DNA of 64,000 bases from Carboxylicivirga caseinilyticus (GCA_025499705.1 JAFMVE010000016.1:41011-105010); one strand, 5' to 3'; counted from the stretch's first letter, positions 42,525 through 51,239 are shown. The notes: generated by a model from the letters alone, not told the origin. Numbers and translations are program-made.

Positions 42525-43265
42525 ATGGTATTGCATACAATTGAAAATGATCCGGAATACATTAATCTTCAGGCAGAAATGGTAAAAATGCAACAGTGGA
42601 TTAAAGATTCAAACAAAAGACTGCTTGTTATTTTTGAAGGAAGAGATGCTGCCGGTAAGGGGGGTGCCATAATGCGATTTATACGATTTTTAAATCCCAG
42701 GTATTACAGAGTTGTAGCCTTGGCTAAACCAACAGAATCAGAAGCTGGACAATGGTACTTTCAAAGATATATTGACAAACTTCCAAATGCAGGTGAGATT
42801 GTATTCTTTGATCGCAGTTGGTATAATAGAGCAGTGGTTGAGCCTGTAATGAATTTTTGCACGGAAGACCAATATAACTTGTTTTTACAGCAGGTAACAC
42901 AACTCGAGCGCATGTTAGTGGAAGATGGAATTATCATTATTAAGTTTTGGTTTAGTATCGATATTAATGAACAAAAAAAGCGGTTGGAAGAAAGGAAGAG
43001 TAATCCTCTGATACAATGGAAATTAAGTACTGTTGATATGCAAGCTCAATTAAAATGGGATGATTTCACCAGATATAAGGAATTGATGTTTGCAAAAACA
43101 GGAACAAAAACTTGCCCTTGGATTGTTGTTAAAGGAAATAATAAAGATAATGCCAGAAAAGAGGCCATGAGATATGTGCTGGAAAACATAGATTATAGCC
43201 CCAAAGGTCTGACTGGTGTTAGGCTAAAAGCCAATACTGATATTGTGAGTGTTTTGGGGATATAA
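42525..43265 (+). CDS. ppk2: polyphosphate kinase 2 (PPK2)
   Basis: A 246-residue cytoplasmic PPK2 that transfers phosphate between polyphosphate and nucleoside phosphates. Walker A is FEGRDAAGKGGAIM near residues 37-50, Walker B is EIVFFDRSWYNRAVVEP, and the lid region WKLSTVDMQAQLKWDDF follows. It is a one-domain member; residues that set AMP/ADP/GDP preference are not resolved by eye. It is 27 bases upstream of the aspartoacylase-like gene, so both are co-transcribed. In this block it sits with PiT-like, NTT-like and dikinase genes. Confidence 0.95.
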   Translation: MVLHTIENDPEYINLQAEMVKMQQWIKDSNKRLLVIFEGRDAAGKGGAIMRFIRFLNPRYYRVVALAKPTESEAGQWYFQRYIDKLPNAGEIVFFDRSWYNRAVVEPVMNFCTEDQYNLFLQQVTQLERMLVEDGIIIIKFWFSIDINEQKKRLEERKSNPLIQWKLSTVDMQAQLKWDDFTRYKELMFAKTGTKTCPWIVVKGNNKDNARKEAMRYVLENIDYSPKGLTGVRLKANTDIVSVLGI

Positions 43266-43292
43266 AGCCTTGGTTGTGCTAATTATATATGT

Positions 43293-44333
43293 ATGAGAAA
43301 AGATTTTAGAATAAATAATGAGATTGTAAAAGCTGGAGAAAGTAAAGTGGTTCATTTCTCTTTGCCAGCTTTGCACTCAGAAACGATGGTGACAATGCCC
43401 GTACACGTAGTTCATGGAAAAAAAGATGGTCCTGTATTGTTGGTTAGTGCAGCTATTCATGGAGATGAAATTAATGGAGTGGAAATCATCAGACGACTTT
43501 TATCCTTGGATGCTATGAAGCGTATGAAAGGAACATTGCTGGCAGTTCCTATTGTTAATATTTATGGATTTAATTCTCATTCAAGATATTTACCTGACAG
43601 ACGTGACTTGAATCGGTCTTTTCCTGGGGCGGGTTCTGGCTCTCTAGCAGGTAGACTAGCGCATATTTTTTTGACAGAAGTTGTTGCTCTTGCTGATATG
43701 TGTATTGACATTCATACGGCATCGATACATCGCGATAACCTGCCTCAAATACGAGCAGACTTAAATAATGAAAAGTTGAATACTATGTCAAATAAGTTTG
43801 GTTCTCCGATTATCTTACATTCTGCTCCTCCATCTGGTTCGTTAAGAGCTGCAGCTAATCAGGTTAATGTTCCTGTTATGGTTTATGAATCAGGTGAAGC
43901 GCTTAGGTTTGATGAATTATCGATAAGAGTTGGTGTAAGAGGTGTTTTAAATGTAATGAATGAACTTGAAATGCATTCAAAATCAATACATAGAAAACAA
44001 AAGCCTCCAGTTATTTTACGTTCGAGTACATGGGTAAGAGCTACTACTAGTGGTATTTTAAGGGCAGTTGTAACTTTAGGTGACTTGGTGAAAAAAGGAG
44101 ATGTCATCGGGTATATTTCCAATCCTGCAAGTAAATCGGACACCATTGTGGAAGCAACAACTAATGGTATTATTATCGGTAGAACTAATATTCCATTAAT
44201 CTACGAAGGTGAGGCATTATTTCATATTGGCAAATCTCAACAAACCAAATTAATAGAAGAACATTTGGATACTCTTAATAATGATACATTATTAAATCCT
44301 CCTGAATTAGTAGAAGAACCTGTAATTGTATAG
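43293..44333 (+). CDS. succinylglutamate desuccinylase/aspartoacylase family zinc hydrolase
   Basis: A 346-residue M14-like hydrolase with AAIHGDEINGVE (zinc ligands His56 and Glu59) and DIHTASIHRDN (His141), plus the DRRDLNRSFPG loop. A C-terminal barrel (about 245-325: TSGILRAVVTLGDLVKKGDV) resembles a biotinyl/lipoyl-like domain seen in many such members. Substrates of this subgroup are mostly unknown. The family often stands beside RimK-type ligases, which are absent here; instead it follows PPK2. It could release an N-acyl or C-terminal residue. Confidence 0.88.
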   Translation: MRKDFRINNEIVKAGESKVVHFSLPALHSETMVTMPVHVVHGKKDGPVLLVSAAIHGDEINGVEIIRRLLSLDAMKRMKGTLLAVPIVNIYGFNSHSRYLPDRRDLNRSFPGAGSGSLAGRLAHIFLTEVVALADMCIDIHTASIHRDNLPQIRADLNNEKLNTMSNKFGSPIILHSAPPSGSLRAAANQVNVPVMVYESGEALRFDELSIRVGVRGVLNVMNELEMHSKSIHRKQKPPVILRSSTWVRATTSGILRAVVTLGDLVKKGDVIGYISNPASKSDTIVEATTNGIIIGRTNIPLIYEGEALFHIGKSQQTKLIEEHLDTLNNDTLLNPPELVEEPVIV

Positions 44334-44622
44334 CAATTGAAATAAAATTTAGGGTTACCTGGTTAGAAAATTGAAACACTAAGCTTTACGTTTTAAGATT
44401 TCTGATTTAATCATTGGTCTTGTACATTTAGCCTTGCAGTATCAGTATGATACCTGATTATAAGCTGTATGCATTCTAAAATATTTTTAATCATGTGAAT
44501 CTTGTATTGGGTAATTTCAATTTATTTATCATTTTTGGAATAGCTGTGCTTGTTCGTTGTTTTCCCTTTCAACTAAATACAATTCGTAAAGAAATTCCAG
44601 TTGATTAGATCTCCTTTTCTGA
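44334..44622. other. convergent intergenic region
   Basis: A 289-base AT-rich interval between convergent genes. A 6-bp hairpin with GTATCA and TGATAC around GTA occurs near 44448-44462. No T-run terminator or coding signal was seen. Confidence 0.4.
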
Positions 44623-46752
44623 TTATTCAGATTTCATGCAATCAGATGTAATTTTATTTTTTTGCTCAAGCATCAGAATAAAACTATAATTCATAGCAAG
44701 TTCTTTCATCCGTTCAAATCTTCCGGAAGCACCAAAATGACCAGTTTCCATATTGGTTGATAATAGTAAAAGGTTATTATCTGTTTTATAATGTCTTAAT
44801 TTGGCGACCCATTTGGCAGGTTCCCAGTATTGTACTTGAGAGTCGTGGAAACCAGTTGTAACCAATAAATTAGGATAAGGTTTAGCTTTCACCTGATCAT
44901 AAGGAGAATATGAAAGCATGTATTTATAGTATTCCAGAATTTTTGGGTTACCCCATTCATGAAATTCATTTGTGGTGAGTGGAATAGTTTCATCTAACAT
45001 TGTTGTTACCACATCAACAAACGGAACTTCAGCAATTATACCGTTAAAAAGACAGTCGGCCATATTGGCTGTCACACCCATTAATAATCCTCCTGCACTT
45101 TCTCCAGTAGCATACAGATGATCGGGGGATGTATATCTTTCTGTAATCAAAAAACGGGCGCAATCCTGAAAATCGTAAAATGTATTTTTTTTATTTAATA
45201 GTTTTCCGTTTTCATACCAGATCCTCCCTTTGGTTTGTCCTCCCCGTACATGGGCTACAGCATATATAAAACCTCGGTTTAGTAAACTTAATATATTAGC
45301 ATTAAAGGAGGCTTCCACGGACTCGCCATAAGCTCCGTAGGAATACATCAAGCAGGGATTATTTTCACTTTTACTTAATCCTTTTTTGTAAACCAAACTA
45401 ATTGGTATTAATTCACCATCTCGGGCTTTGGCATAAAGTCTGCGAGTAATAAAGTCATTTGAATTATGTCCTGGAATCCGGGTCGATTTACGAAAGGTTT
45501 GCTCGCGACTTTCCATATCATAATCAATGATTGTATCAGGTGTTGTCATTGAAGAGTATTTAAATCGCAATGTATGAGTAAAATAATCCGGATTGGTTTC
45601 GATTCTTATTTTGTATGCTTCTTCATTAAATTTAATATAATGTTTTTTTCCTGTTCGCTGATTAATGATTCGAATTTGGGGTAGAGCATCACATCGTTCT
45701 TCTAGTACCAAAAAATCTTCGAAAATCTCAACACATTGAATAAAGACCTCCGGATCATGAGGTATAATTTCTTTCCAGTTTTCGATAGTATGATTATGTA
45801 TGTCGGTTGACATTAACCTGAAATTTTCTGCATTCAGATTGGTTCTGATATAGAACCTATCATGATAATGGTCAATGTAATATTTGTGGTTTTTAAGTAA
45901 TGGAGTTAATGGTGTAAATGTTTCATCGGGAGTATTGGCATTGATAAAATAGAAATTACTTGATAGTGTACTTTGTTCGTGAATAAAAATATATTCGCCC
46001 GATTTAGATTTACTGACACCTATGTAGAAAGAGGAATCTTTCTCATGCAATACCAGATTTTCATCCTTTTTTACCGTACCCAATTTGTGTCGCCATATCT
46101 TATTGGAAAGCAGAGAAACACTGTTTTTAGTGGTGTAAAAGAAAGTTTTATTGTCATTAGCCCAAACACCAATGCCAGTGGAGTTTTTTATTTTATCAGG
46201 TAATATTTCTCCGGTTACTAGATTGATAAAACGAATGGTATATATTCGTCGTCCAATTGTGTCTTCACCAAAGGCTAAAATTCTATTGTCAGAGGTTACA
46301 GTAAGTCCTACCACGTTGTAAAAAGAAACATCTTTGGCTCTAATATTGGCGTCAAGTAGAATTTGTTCTTCTGCCTCCATTGTCTTATGCTTTCTGCAAT
46401 AAATAGGATATTCAGAACCTTCGTTGTATCTCGTGTAATACCAATATTCATTTTCAAAAACAGGAATGGATTCAACATCCACTTGAATACGTTCTGATAA
46501 TTCGATATAGAGGTCGTCACGCAATTGCTCGGTAGGTTTTAATATTTGCTCACAATATGAATTTTCGCCATTTAAGTAATTAAGAACATCAGTTGTTTGT
46601 GCGTCAGGTTCATTATTGTGTTTTTGGTCATCAGTAAGCCTCATCCAATAATATGGATCATTACGATTATGGCCGTGTTCCAATAATGTTCTATCATAAC
46701 GATTTGCAATAGGAGGTAAAACAGTATTACCATTTCTAAATTTGTCTGTCAT
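44623..46752 (-). CDS. ptrB: oligopeptidase B (S9A prolyl-oligopeptidase family)
   Basis: A cytoplasmic serine peptidase cleaving short peptides after Arg/Lys. Start chosen at the Met at 46752 (family-like opening PPIANRYDRTLLEHG), giving 709 residues; a 30-residue upstream extension is non-conserved. The beta-propeller covers the N-terminal half. The hydrolase domain has YSYGAYGESVEASFN, HVRGGQTKGRIWYE, Ser552 in TGESAGGLLMG, and the His in METGHFGASGR. Its genomic partners here are unrelated. It is convergent with the aspartoacylase-like gene and ends with a short tail. Confidence 0.93.
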   Translation of the reverse strand: MTDKFRNGNTVLPPIANRYDRTLLEHGHNRNDPYYWMRLTDDQKHNNEPDAQTTDVLNYLNGENSYCEQILKPTEQLRDDLYIELSERIQVDVESIPVFENEYWYYTRYNEGSEYPIYCRKHKTMEAEEQILLDANIRAKDVSFYNVVGLTVTSDNRILAFGEDTIGRRIYTIRFINLVTGEILPDKIKNSTGIGVWANDNKTFFYTTKNSVSLLSNKIWRHKLGTVKKDENLVLHEKDSSFYIGVSKSKSGEYIFIHEQSTLSSNFYFINANTPDETFTPLTPLLKNHKYYIDHYHDRFYIRTNLNAENFRLMSTDIHNHTIENWKEIIPHDPEVFIQCVEIFEDFLVLEERCDALPQIRIINQRTGKKHYIKFNEEAYKIRIETNPDYFTHTLRFKYSSMTTPDTIIDYDMESREQTFRKSTRIPGHNSNDFITRRLYAKARDGELIPISLVYKKGLSKSENNPCLMYSYGAYGESVEASFNANILSLLNRGFIYAVAHVRGGQTKGRIWYENGKLLNKKNTFYDFQDCARFLITERYTSPDHLYATGESAGGLLMGVTANMADCLFNGIIAEVPFVDVVTTMLDETIPLTTNEFHEWGNPKILEYYKYMLSYSPYDQVKAKPYPNLLVTTGFHDSQVQYWEPAKWVAKLRHYKTDNNLLLLSTNMETGHFGASGRFERMKELAMNYSFILMLEQKNKITSDCMKSE

Positions 46753-47031
46753 AAACCGTATACAAAAATAAACACAAATGCTAGCTTCTAATCTGCAATA
46801 AATAAAACGGGAATTGACAGTTGCGAATGTATGAAATTTCAAAACACCAGAATGATTTTTAAAACTAAAATTGTATGGTTGATCAATGTTTTAAAGATTA
46901 GAAAAAGGTAAAGATTTAGTTGGATAATAACATCTATATTTTTTCATTCTTTTTTTATTATATGAATTGTTTTAATGTAAATTTACAAGTTGTATTCGTG
47001 AGTTACTATATTCATTATAAATTGATAAGCC

Positions 47032-47178
47032 ATGTCAAAGTTTCATGAAACACTTAAAAATGTGAAGAAAGAGCCTAAGAAAAGTGCAAAGGAGAAGAGG
47101 GCTGATAAAAGAGAAAAAAAGGCCAATAAAGATACTTCTTATGGTATTAGGCATTTATTCAATGAAAAGGAAAAATAG
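47032..47178 (+). CDS. small lysine-rich protein (48 aa)
   Basis: From ATG 47032 to TAG 47176-47178, the frame encodes MSKFHETLKNVKKEPKKSAK, then a run rich in Lys, Glu and Arg and the ending IRHLFNEKEK. It is highly basic, helical and has no cysteine or hydrophobic segment. The composition differs from random AT-rich frames and suggests a real small nucleic-acid-binding or ribosome-associated protein. No named family is recognised. It is alone between ptrB and the recombinase debris. Confidence 0.6.
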   Translation: MSKFHETLKNVKKEPKKSAKEKRADKREKKANKDTSYGIRHLFNEKEK

Positions 47179-47356
47179 TGTGTTATTAAATGTCTAGAAT
47201 AAGCACTAATTTTTATTATCCATTATTGACCCTTGTAATTTGCTATTCAATAAGATGAATTTAATTACAGACGGTAGAACATTCATTTAGTAATCTCCAT
47301 ATTATTGTATTTTCTGTGGGTGTTGAAAGTAATTATAGCAAATTTGATTATCTAAT

Positions 47357-47386
47357 AAAGGCTCCCAAGTCTAATAACTAGGAGCC
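47357..47386 (-). terminator. hairpin downstream of the integrase remnant
   Basis: GGCTCC (47360-47365) and GGAGCC (47381-47386) form a 6-bp stem with an inner AGT/ACT pairing. On the minus strand it is followed by TTTATTAG. It lies 10 bases after the stop of the remnant integrase, so it may be its old terminator. Confidence 0.5.
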
Positions 47387-47395
47387 AGTTGTTTG

Positions 47396-47523
47396 TTAGT
47401 ATAAATCCATAATCTTATCCATATTCTTTTTAATCAAACTCTCGGTTGTTCTTGCATAACTTTGAGTCATTTTTGCATTGGAATGGACTAAAATTTTTGG
47501 TACAACCTCTAGGCATATTATTC
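47396..47523 (-). pseudogene. C-terminal remnant of a tyrosine recombinase
   Basis: Translating the minus strand gives CLEVVPKILVHSNAKMTQSY, then ARTTESLIKKNMDKIMDLY and a TAA stop at 47396-47398. This follows the end of Bacteroidota tyrosine recombinases, which usually read VSKMLGHS...TTQxYA, with box III HS and the nucleophile Tyr still visible. Gly of LGH is Val and Ser of VSK is Pro. No N-terminal part is found upstream. It differs from the intact integrase at 48200, so it is from another lineage. Confidence 0.7.
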
Positions 47524-47678
47524 ACAAGTGAGGGATTTCCCCCCCCCTCGCTCGAATGCATATGTTTCAAAGGTGTTTGATTATTGGTATAGAAAGGATT
47601 TGTTTAATTACCATTGTTAATTAAAGAATTAAGTGTAAAGTTGATAATTGCTTCAAAATACACAGGTTTAAATTACAT

Positions 47679-47872
47679 TTAATAATTATCGAAAATCTTA
47701 TTTTTAGACACGCTTTTTATCCATGCTTCAGCAAAAATGTTTTCGGTCATGGTTCTGACAAAAGTGTTCGGCATAAACCCGCCAAAATCAATCAAAAAAA
47801 TTTTCTTACCCAACACACAACCCCGACAGCAAAAAGCTTGTTATTATCTCGTTCCTCATAATACAAGCCCTT
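47679..47872 (-). pseudogene. degraded coding remnant with frameshifts
   Basis: Two short minus-strand pieces read like broken protein. One (47792 to about 47872) gives GLYYEERDNNKLFAVGVV then a TGA stop. The other (47679-47788) gives FGGFMPNTFVRTMTENIFAE and then AWIKSVSKNKIFDNY before TAA. They sit in different frames, as after a frameshift. No family is recognised. The surrounding 47179-48199 holds a C9 run near 47538 and AT-rich sequence with no intact gene. Confidence 0.35.
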
Positions 47873-48199
47873 TGCTTTGACCGCTCAAAATATATTTGAA
47901 TTGATTTCTCCTGCCAACGCAAGGGCTTTTTATTCCGCTTCCTTTTGCCAAACCATACCCTTAATTGATGGGTGGCTTACGCATGTAAAAAAGCAATGAT
48001 GTATGTATTTAAAGATAGAAACCGGAATAAAAAGAAAAAGAGTTTAGCTAACTAATTCTGAAAAGTTACCTGCTTAAAAACAAATGCAAGATGTGTTTTT
48101 CAGTACCTGAAAACGAAAATCTTGCTCTCCGAGAGTCTATAAAAAAACTCTTAAGTTATAATCAAAGCGAGGAGCTAATTATTCAAAATATCTAGTAAG

Positions 48200-49396
48200 T
48201 TACAAAAGTGCTTTCAACTTTTTCATATCCTTACTGATTTTAGAATCAATGATTTTTCCATAAATCTGAGTTGTCTTAAGCGAATCATGCCCAAGCATTT
48301 TGGAGACTGTCTCAATAGGTACACCATTAGCTAATGTAACAGAAGTTGCAAAAGTATGTCTGGCAACATGCATAGATAAGTTCTTATTGATTTTACAGAT
48401 ATCTGCGATCTCTTTTAAATAGGCGTTCATTTTTTGATTGGAATTAACAGGTAAAAGTCTGCCTTTATTATTACTGACCGGATAATCCTTATACTTCTCA
48501 ATGATACACTTAGCTTTGGGTAATAAGGGTATACGACAACGATTATCTGTTTTCTTGCGATCAACTACAATCCATTCTTCATTATCATCACCTCGCATAA
48601 TGTGCTTTAGTGTGAGATTGGCTATATCTGAATAAGATAATCCGGTATAGCATGCAAAAATAAAAATGTCCCTTACTACATTTATTCTGGCGAACTCAAA
48701 TTGTTTTCCTTCAATGGTATTGACTTCTTCCATGGTTAGAAAATCCCGCTTTCCTTGATAACTCTTAATTCTAAAGTTGGTATACGGATTTTTGTCCAAT
48801 AATTTTAGGGCTATAGCATCATTAAGCACTTTCTTAAGCTGTTTGTGATATTTCCCAACGGTATGTCCCGAAACCTGATGTTTCACTTTCAGCCAGGTAT
48901 CAAAAGAATTAAGGAAGTTATAATCAATCTTGTTAAGCGAAATATCTTGTTTATTGTATGAATCATTTAAAAATAACTTCAGACGTTTGAGTGTGGTTTT
49001 ATAGTGTTTGTAGGTTCCGTATGAATAGCCAAACCCAACTTTCTTTTCGATAGAGTCAATTACTATTTGAAAGGTATTAACCAAATAAAATTTGGGTGTT
49101 CCGCTAAAATGTTCTTTTATGGATTGAATATCGTATTCATCGCCCAGCGCTTCCAACTGATAATAGATTTCGATTAGTTTATTAACAACTTTAGAAAGTC
49201 GGTTATTTAACAATTTTGCATTAGGATATTTGTTAATGATTTTCTGTTCTGTTTTATTCCAGCTTTCATCAGAAACAAAGACTCCTGTTGACAATTCGAT
49301 ACGCCTGCCATCCAAAGTAGCTCTAATGTAAATAGGGTAGGTTCCATCACTTCTTCTTTTTGCCTTTTTTAAAAGGAAGTTTGTTGTAATTCTCAT
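48200..49396 (-). CDS. tyrosine recombinase/integrase (IntDOT-like)
   Basis: A 398-residue tyrosine integrase. An arm-binding N-terminal domain (RITTNFLLKKAKRRSDGTYP) is followed by a SAM-like core-binding domain and the catalytic domain. Catalytic residues are the Lys in VVDRKKTDNRCRIPL, HVARHTF (HxxR), LGHDSLKTTQ and Tyr in QIYGKI. The usual first Arg in TGLRxxE is Ser (YTGLSYSDIANL), as known for the CTnDOT integrase. It is transcribed away from tRNA-Arg, 300 bases off, as in tRNA-targeted islands. It could have mobilised the adjacent block. Confidence 0.94.
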   Translation of the reverse strand: MRITTNFLLKKAKRRSDGTYPIYIRATLDGRRIELSTGVFVSDESWNKTEQKIINKYPNAKLLNNRLSKVVNKLIEIYYQLEALGDEYDIQSIKEHFSGTPKFYLVNTFQIVIDSIEKKVGFGYSYGTYKHYKTTLKRLKLFLNDSYNKQDISLNKIDYNFLNSFDTWLKVKHQVSGHTVGKYHKQLKKVLNDAIALKLLDKNPYTNFRIKSYQGKRDFLTMEEVNTIEGKQFEFARINVVRDIFIFACYTGLSYSDIANLTLKHIMRGDDNEEWIVVDRKKTDNRCRIPLLPKAKCIIEKYKDYPVSNNKGRLLPVNSNQKMNAYLKEIADICKINKNLSMHVARHTFATSVTLANGVPIETVSKMLGHDSLKTTQIYGKIIDSKISKDMKKLKALL

Positions 49397-49533
49397 AACA
49401 CACAGTTTTAAAAGTTAAAGATTCTGTGTTCTGATGGTATCTAAGTTATGCAGAAGAATTACTATTTTTAAAACCCAAATCGCATCAAAACACGCTAATT
49501 TAAATTTCAAAATATCAGAGTGTTAATCTATTT

Positions 49534-49583
49534 AATCGAGACCTATAGGAGGGATCATGCTTATTGATAGAAGGGTCTCGATT
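49534..49583. repeat. inverted repeat between integrase and tRNA-Arg
   Basis: AATCGAGACC at 49534-49543 and GGTCTCGATT at 49574-49583 are perfect complements, 30 bases apart. The right arm is part of the 17-base repeat shared with 14187. The rest of the 300-base gap 49397-49696 is AT-rich with a terminator and no gene. It could be an integrase-binding or att region. Confidence 0.55.
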
Positions 49584-49590
49584 TAGTCTC
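49574..49590 (+). repeat. right copy of the 17-base direct repeat
   Basis: GGTCTCGATTTAGTCTC differs from the left copy at 14187-14203 at one base (A versus T at position 10). The two copies are in direct orientation and about 35.4 kb apart. Confidence 0.5.
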
Positions 49591-49630
49591 GTTTAGCATG
49601 TGTTTTTATGGCTAAATTTGACACCTTCAC

Positions 49631-49671
49631 AAAAAACAAAAAGCACCTAAAGTGTTAACTTTAAGTGCTTT
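49631..49671 (-). terminator. terminator of the tRNA-Arg transcript
   Basis: AAAGCACCTAAAGT (49640-49653) and ACTTTAAGTGCTTT (49658-49671) pair around GTTA with one mismatch. On the minus strand a U-rich run follows. It lies 26 bases beyond the tRNA 3' end. Confidence 0.8.
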
Positions 49672-49696
49672 TGAACTGAAATCAATATTCAATCTG

Positions 49697-49768
49697 TGAT
49701 CCCAACGGGATTCGAACCCATATCGTCAGAACCGGAATCTGATATTCTATCCATTGAACTATGGGACC
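49697..49768 (-). tRNA. tRNA-Arg(CCG)
   Basis: The minus strand folds as a full cloverleaf of 72 bases: acceptor GGTCCCA with TGGGATC (one G-U pair), D arm GTTC/GAAT, anticodon stem TCAGA/TCTGA around loop TTCCGGT (anticodon CCG, Arg), T arm ATGGG/CCCGT around TTCGAAT, discriminator A. CCA is not encoded. It lies 300 bases from the integrase start, with its 3' end facing the accessory block. Confidence 0.95.
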
Positions 49769-49880
49769 AGTTCAAAAAACTAAAATGCCTTTATTAACAA
49801 GACATTTTATTATTCAGGTGCGCAAATTTAAAAATTAAAAGCAAAATGCACCACCTGATATCCAATAAAGATAACTGCGA

Positions 49881-50129
49881 TTAATCAACTGCAACCACCT
49901 CAACAATTTGCGGAACCGATTTTTTTACCACCATCTCAACTCCGCCTTTCAGTGTTTGCATGCTCAAATGGCAGCCATGACACGATCCTTCAAGGCGAAC
50001 CTGTACCACAAAGTCGTCGGTAATATCAAGAAGAGTAATATTACCACCATCACCCTGCAGATATGGTCGAATTGACTCCAGAGCTTCTTCAACTTCGTTA
50101 AGCAATTTTGCTTTCTCCTCTCCTCCCAT
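49881..50129 (-). CDS. NifU-like C-terminal domain protein (iron-sulfur scaffold)
   Basis: An 82-residue NifU C-terminal-type protein that carries a labile Fe-S cluster on the CxxC motif. Features are PYLQGDGGNITLLDI and the ligands in GSCHGCHLSMQT (Cys and Cys, two residues apart). It lacks the N-terminal and ferredoxin domains of full NifU, as usual for NfuA/Nfu-type small members. It begins 3 bases after mrp ends, so Mrp and Nfu form an Fe-S assembly pair, an arrangement common in this phylum. Confidence 0.93.
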   Translation of the reverse strand: MGGEEKAKLLNEVEEALESIRPYLQGDGGNITLLDITDDFVVQVRLEGSCHGCHLSMQTLKGGVEMVVKKSVPQIVEVVAVD

Positions 50130-50132
50130 GGC

Positions 50133-51239
50133 TTACTTTTTAATTTCTACAATTTTAGTTTCAGGCATTGCAGCATTACGTAGTTCAACACGTTCAACCA
50201 CCTTTTGTGCCAAATCAGCAAAAGCTAAACCTATAATGGAAGCTTCGTTCAGTGCAGCCGGTTCTCCATTATCGCCACCTTCGCGTATGCTCTGAACAAT
50301 TGGTATTTGTCCTAATAAAGGCACCTGAAGTTTTTCTGCTAAGGTCTTTCCTCCATCTTTTCCAAAAATGTAATATTTATTTTCAGGTAATTCAGCAGGT
50401 GTAAACCAGGCCATATTTTCAACTAGCCCTAATACAGGCACATTAATATTCTTACTCTTAAACATGCTGACTCCTTTTACTGCATCAGCCAGCGCCACAT
50501 TCTGCGGTGTGGTTACCACCACAGCACCTGTAATACTTATGGTTTGAACAAGCGTAAGATGTATATCACTGGTTCCAGGAGGTAAATCCAATAATAAATA
50601 ATCGAGTTCGCCCCAGTTTCCATCGTTGATAAGCTGACGAATGGCATTGGTAGCCATAGATCCCCTCCATATCAAGGCATCATCCGGATTAACAAAGTAA
50701 CCAATGCTTAACATCTTTACTCCGTATTTCTCAACCGGAATAATTTTATCTTTTCCTTCAATCTTTTCTAAAACCGGTCGAGCATCCTCTGTTTGAAACA
50801 TAATAGGTACCGACGGTCCAAAAATATCGGCATCGAGCAAACCAACCGTATAACCGGCCTTAGCCAATGCCACAGCAAGATTTGATGTAATGGTAGATTT
50901 ACCAACTCCTCCTTTACCCGAAGCAACCGCAATAATATTCTTTACACTCGGCAGAGCTTTGGTTTCAACAGGTTTCGCTTTTGGCTTAACCTTAACATAA
51001 ATATTCCCTTCAATATCAGCCTCTTCATCAACATATGAATGAATTGCCTTTACACATGCCTTTTTTAAAGACCCAATTAAAGGATCGTTGGCCCGATCGA
51101 ATAGTAAACTGAAACTGATTCTTTTTCCATCAATTCGCAAATCATCTTCAACCATCCCCAACGAAACGATGTCCTTCCCTTTTCCGGGATGCACCACATG
51201 TTTAAGTGCATCTAATATTAAGTTAGGATAATATTCCAT
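50133..51239 (-). CDS. mrp: Mrp/NBP35-family iron-sulfur cluster carrier ATPase
   Basis: A 368-residue protein with an N-terminal MIP18/DUF59-type domain (about residues 1-85) and a P-loop ATPase: deviant Walker A ASGKGGVGKSTITSN at about 106-120, LLDADIFGPSVPIMF, and LLLDLPPGTSDIHLT as Walker B. The usual C-terminal CxxC of Mrp is not visible in the AWFTPAELPENKYYIFG loop, as in other Bacteroidota Mrp proteins. It carries or inserts Fe-S clusters. The nfu gene follows 3 bases later. Confidence 0.95.
   Translation of the reverse strand: MEYYPNLILDALKHVVHPGKGKDIVSLGMVEDDLRIDGKRISFSLLFDRANDPLIGSLKKACVKAIHSYVDEEADIEGNIYVKVKPKAKPVETKALPSVKNIIAVASGKGGVGKSTITSNLAVALAKAGYTVGLLDADIFGPSVPIMFQTEDARPVLEKIEGKDKIIPVEKYGVKMLSIGYFVNPDDALIWRGSMATNAIRQLINDGNWGELDYLLLDLPPGTSDIHLTLVQTISITGAVVVTTPQNVALADAVKGVSMFKSKNINVPVLGLVENMAWFTPAELPENKYYIFGKDGGKTLAEKLQVPLLGQIPIVQSIREGGDNGEPAALNEASIIGLAFADLAQKVVERVELRNAAMPETKIVEIKK

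Noticed and set aside
14116..49710. tRNA fragment at 14116 and the 3' end of tRNA-Arg at 49697 as matched attL and attR
   Set aside because: Only 14 of 16 bases match (14114-14129 versus 49695-49710), and the fragment's stems do not pair with the 5' half of tRNA-Arg. Order relative to the 17-base repeat is also not collinear. Kept as separate observations.
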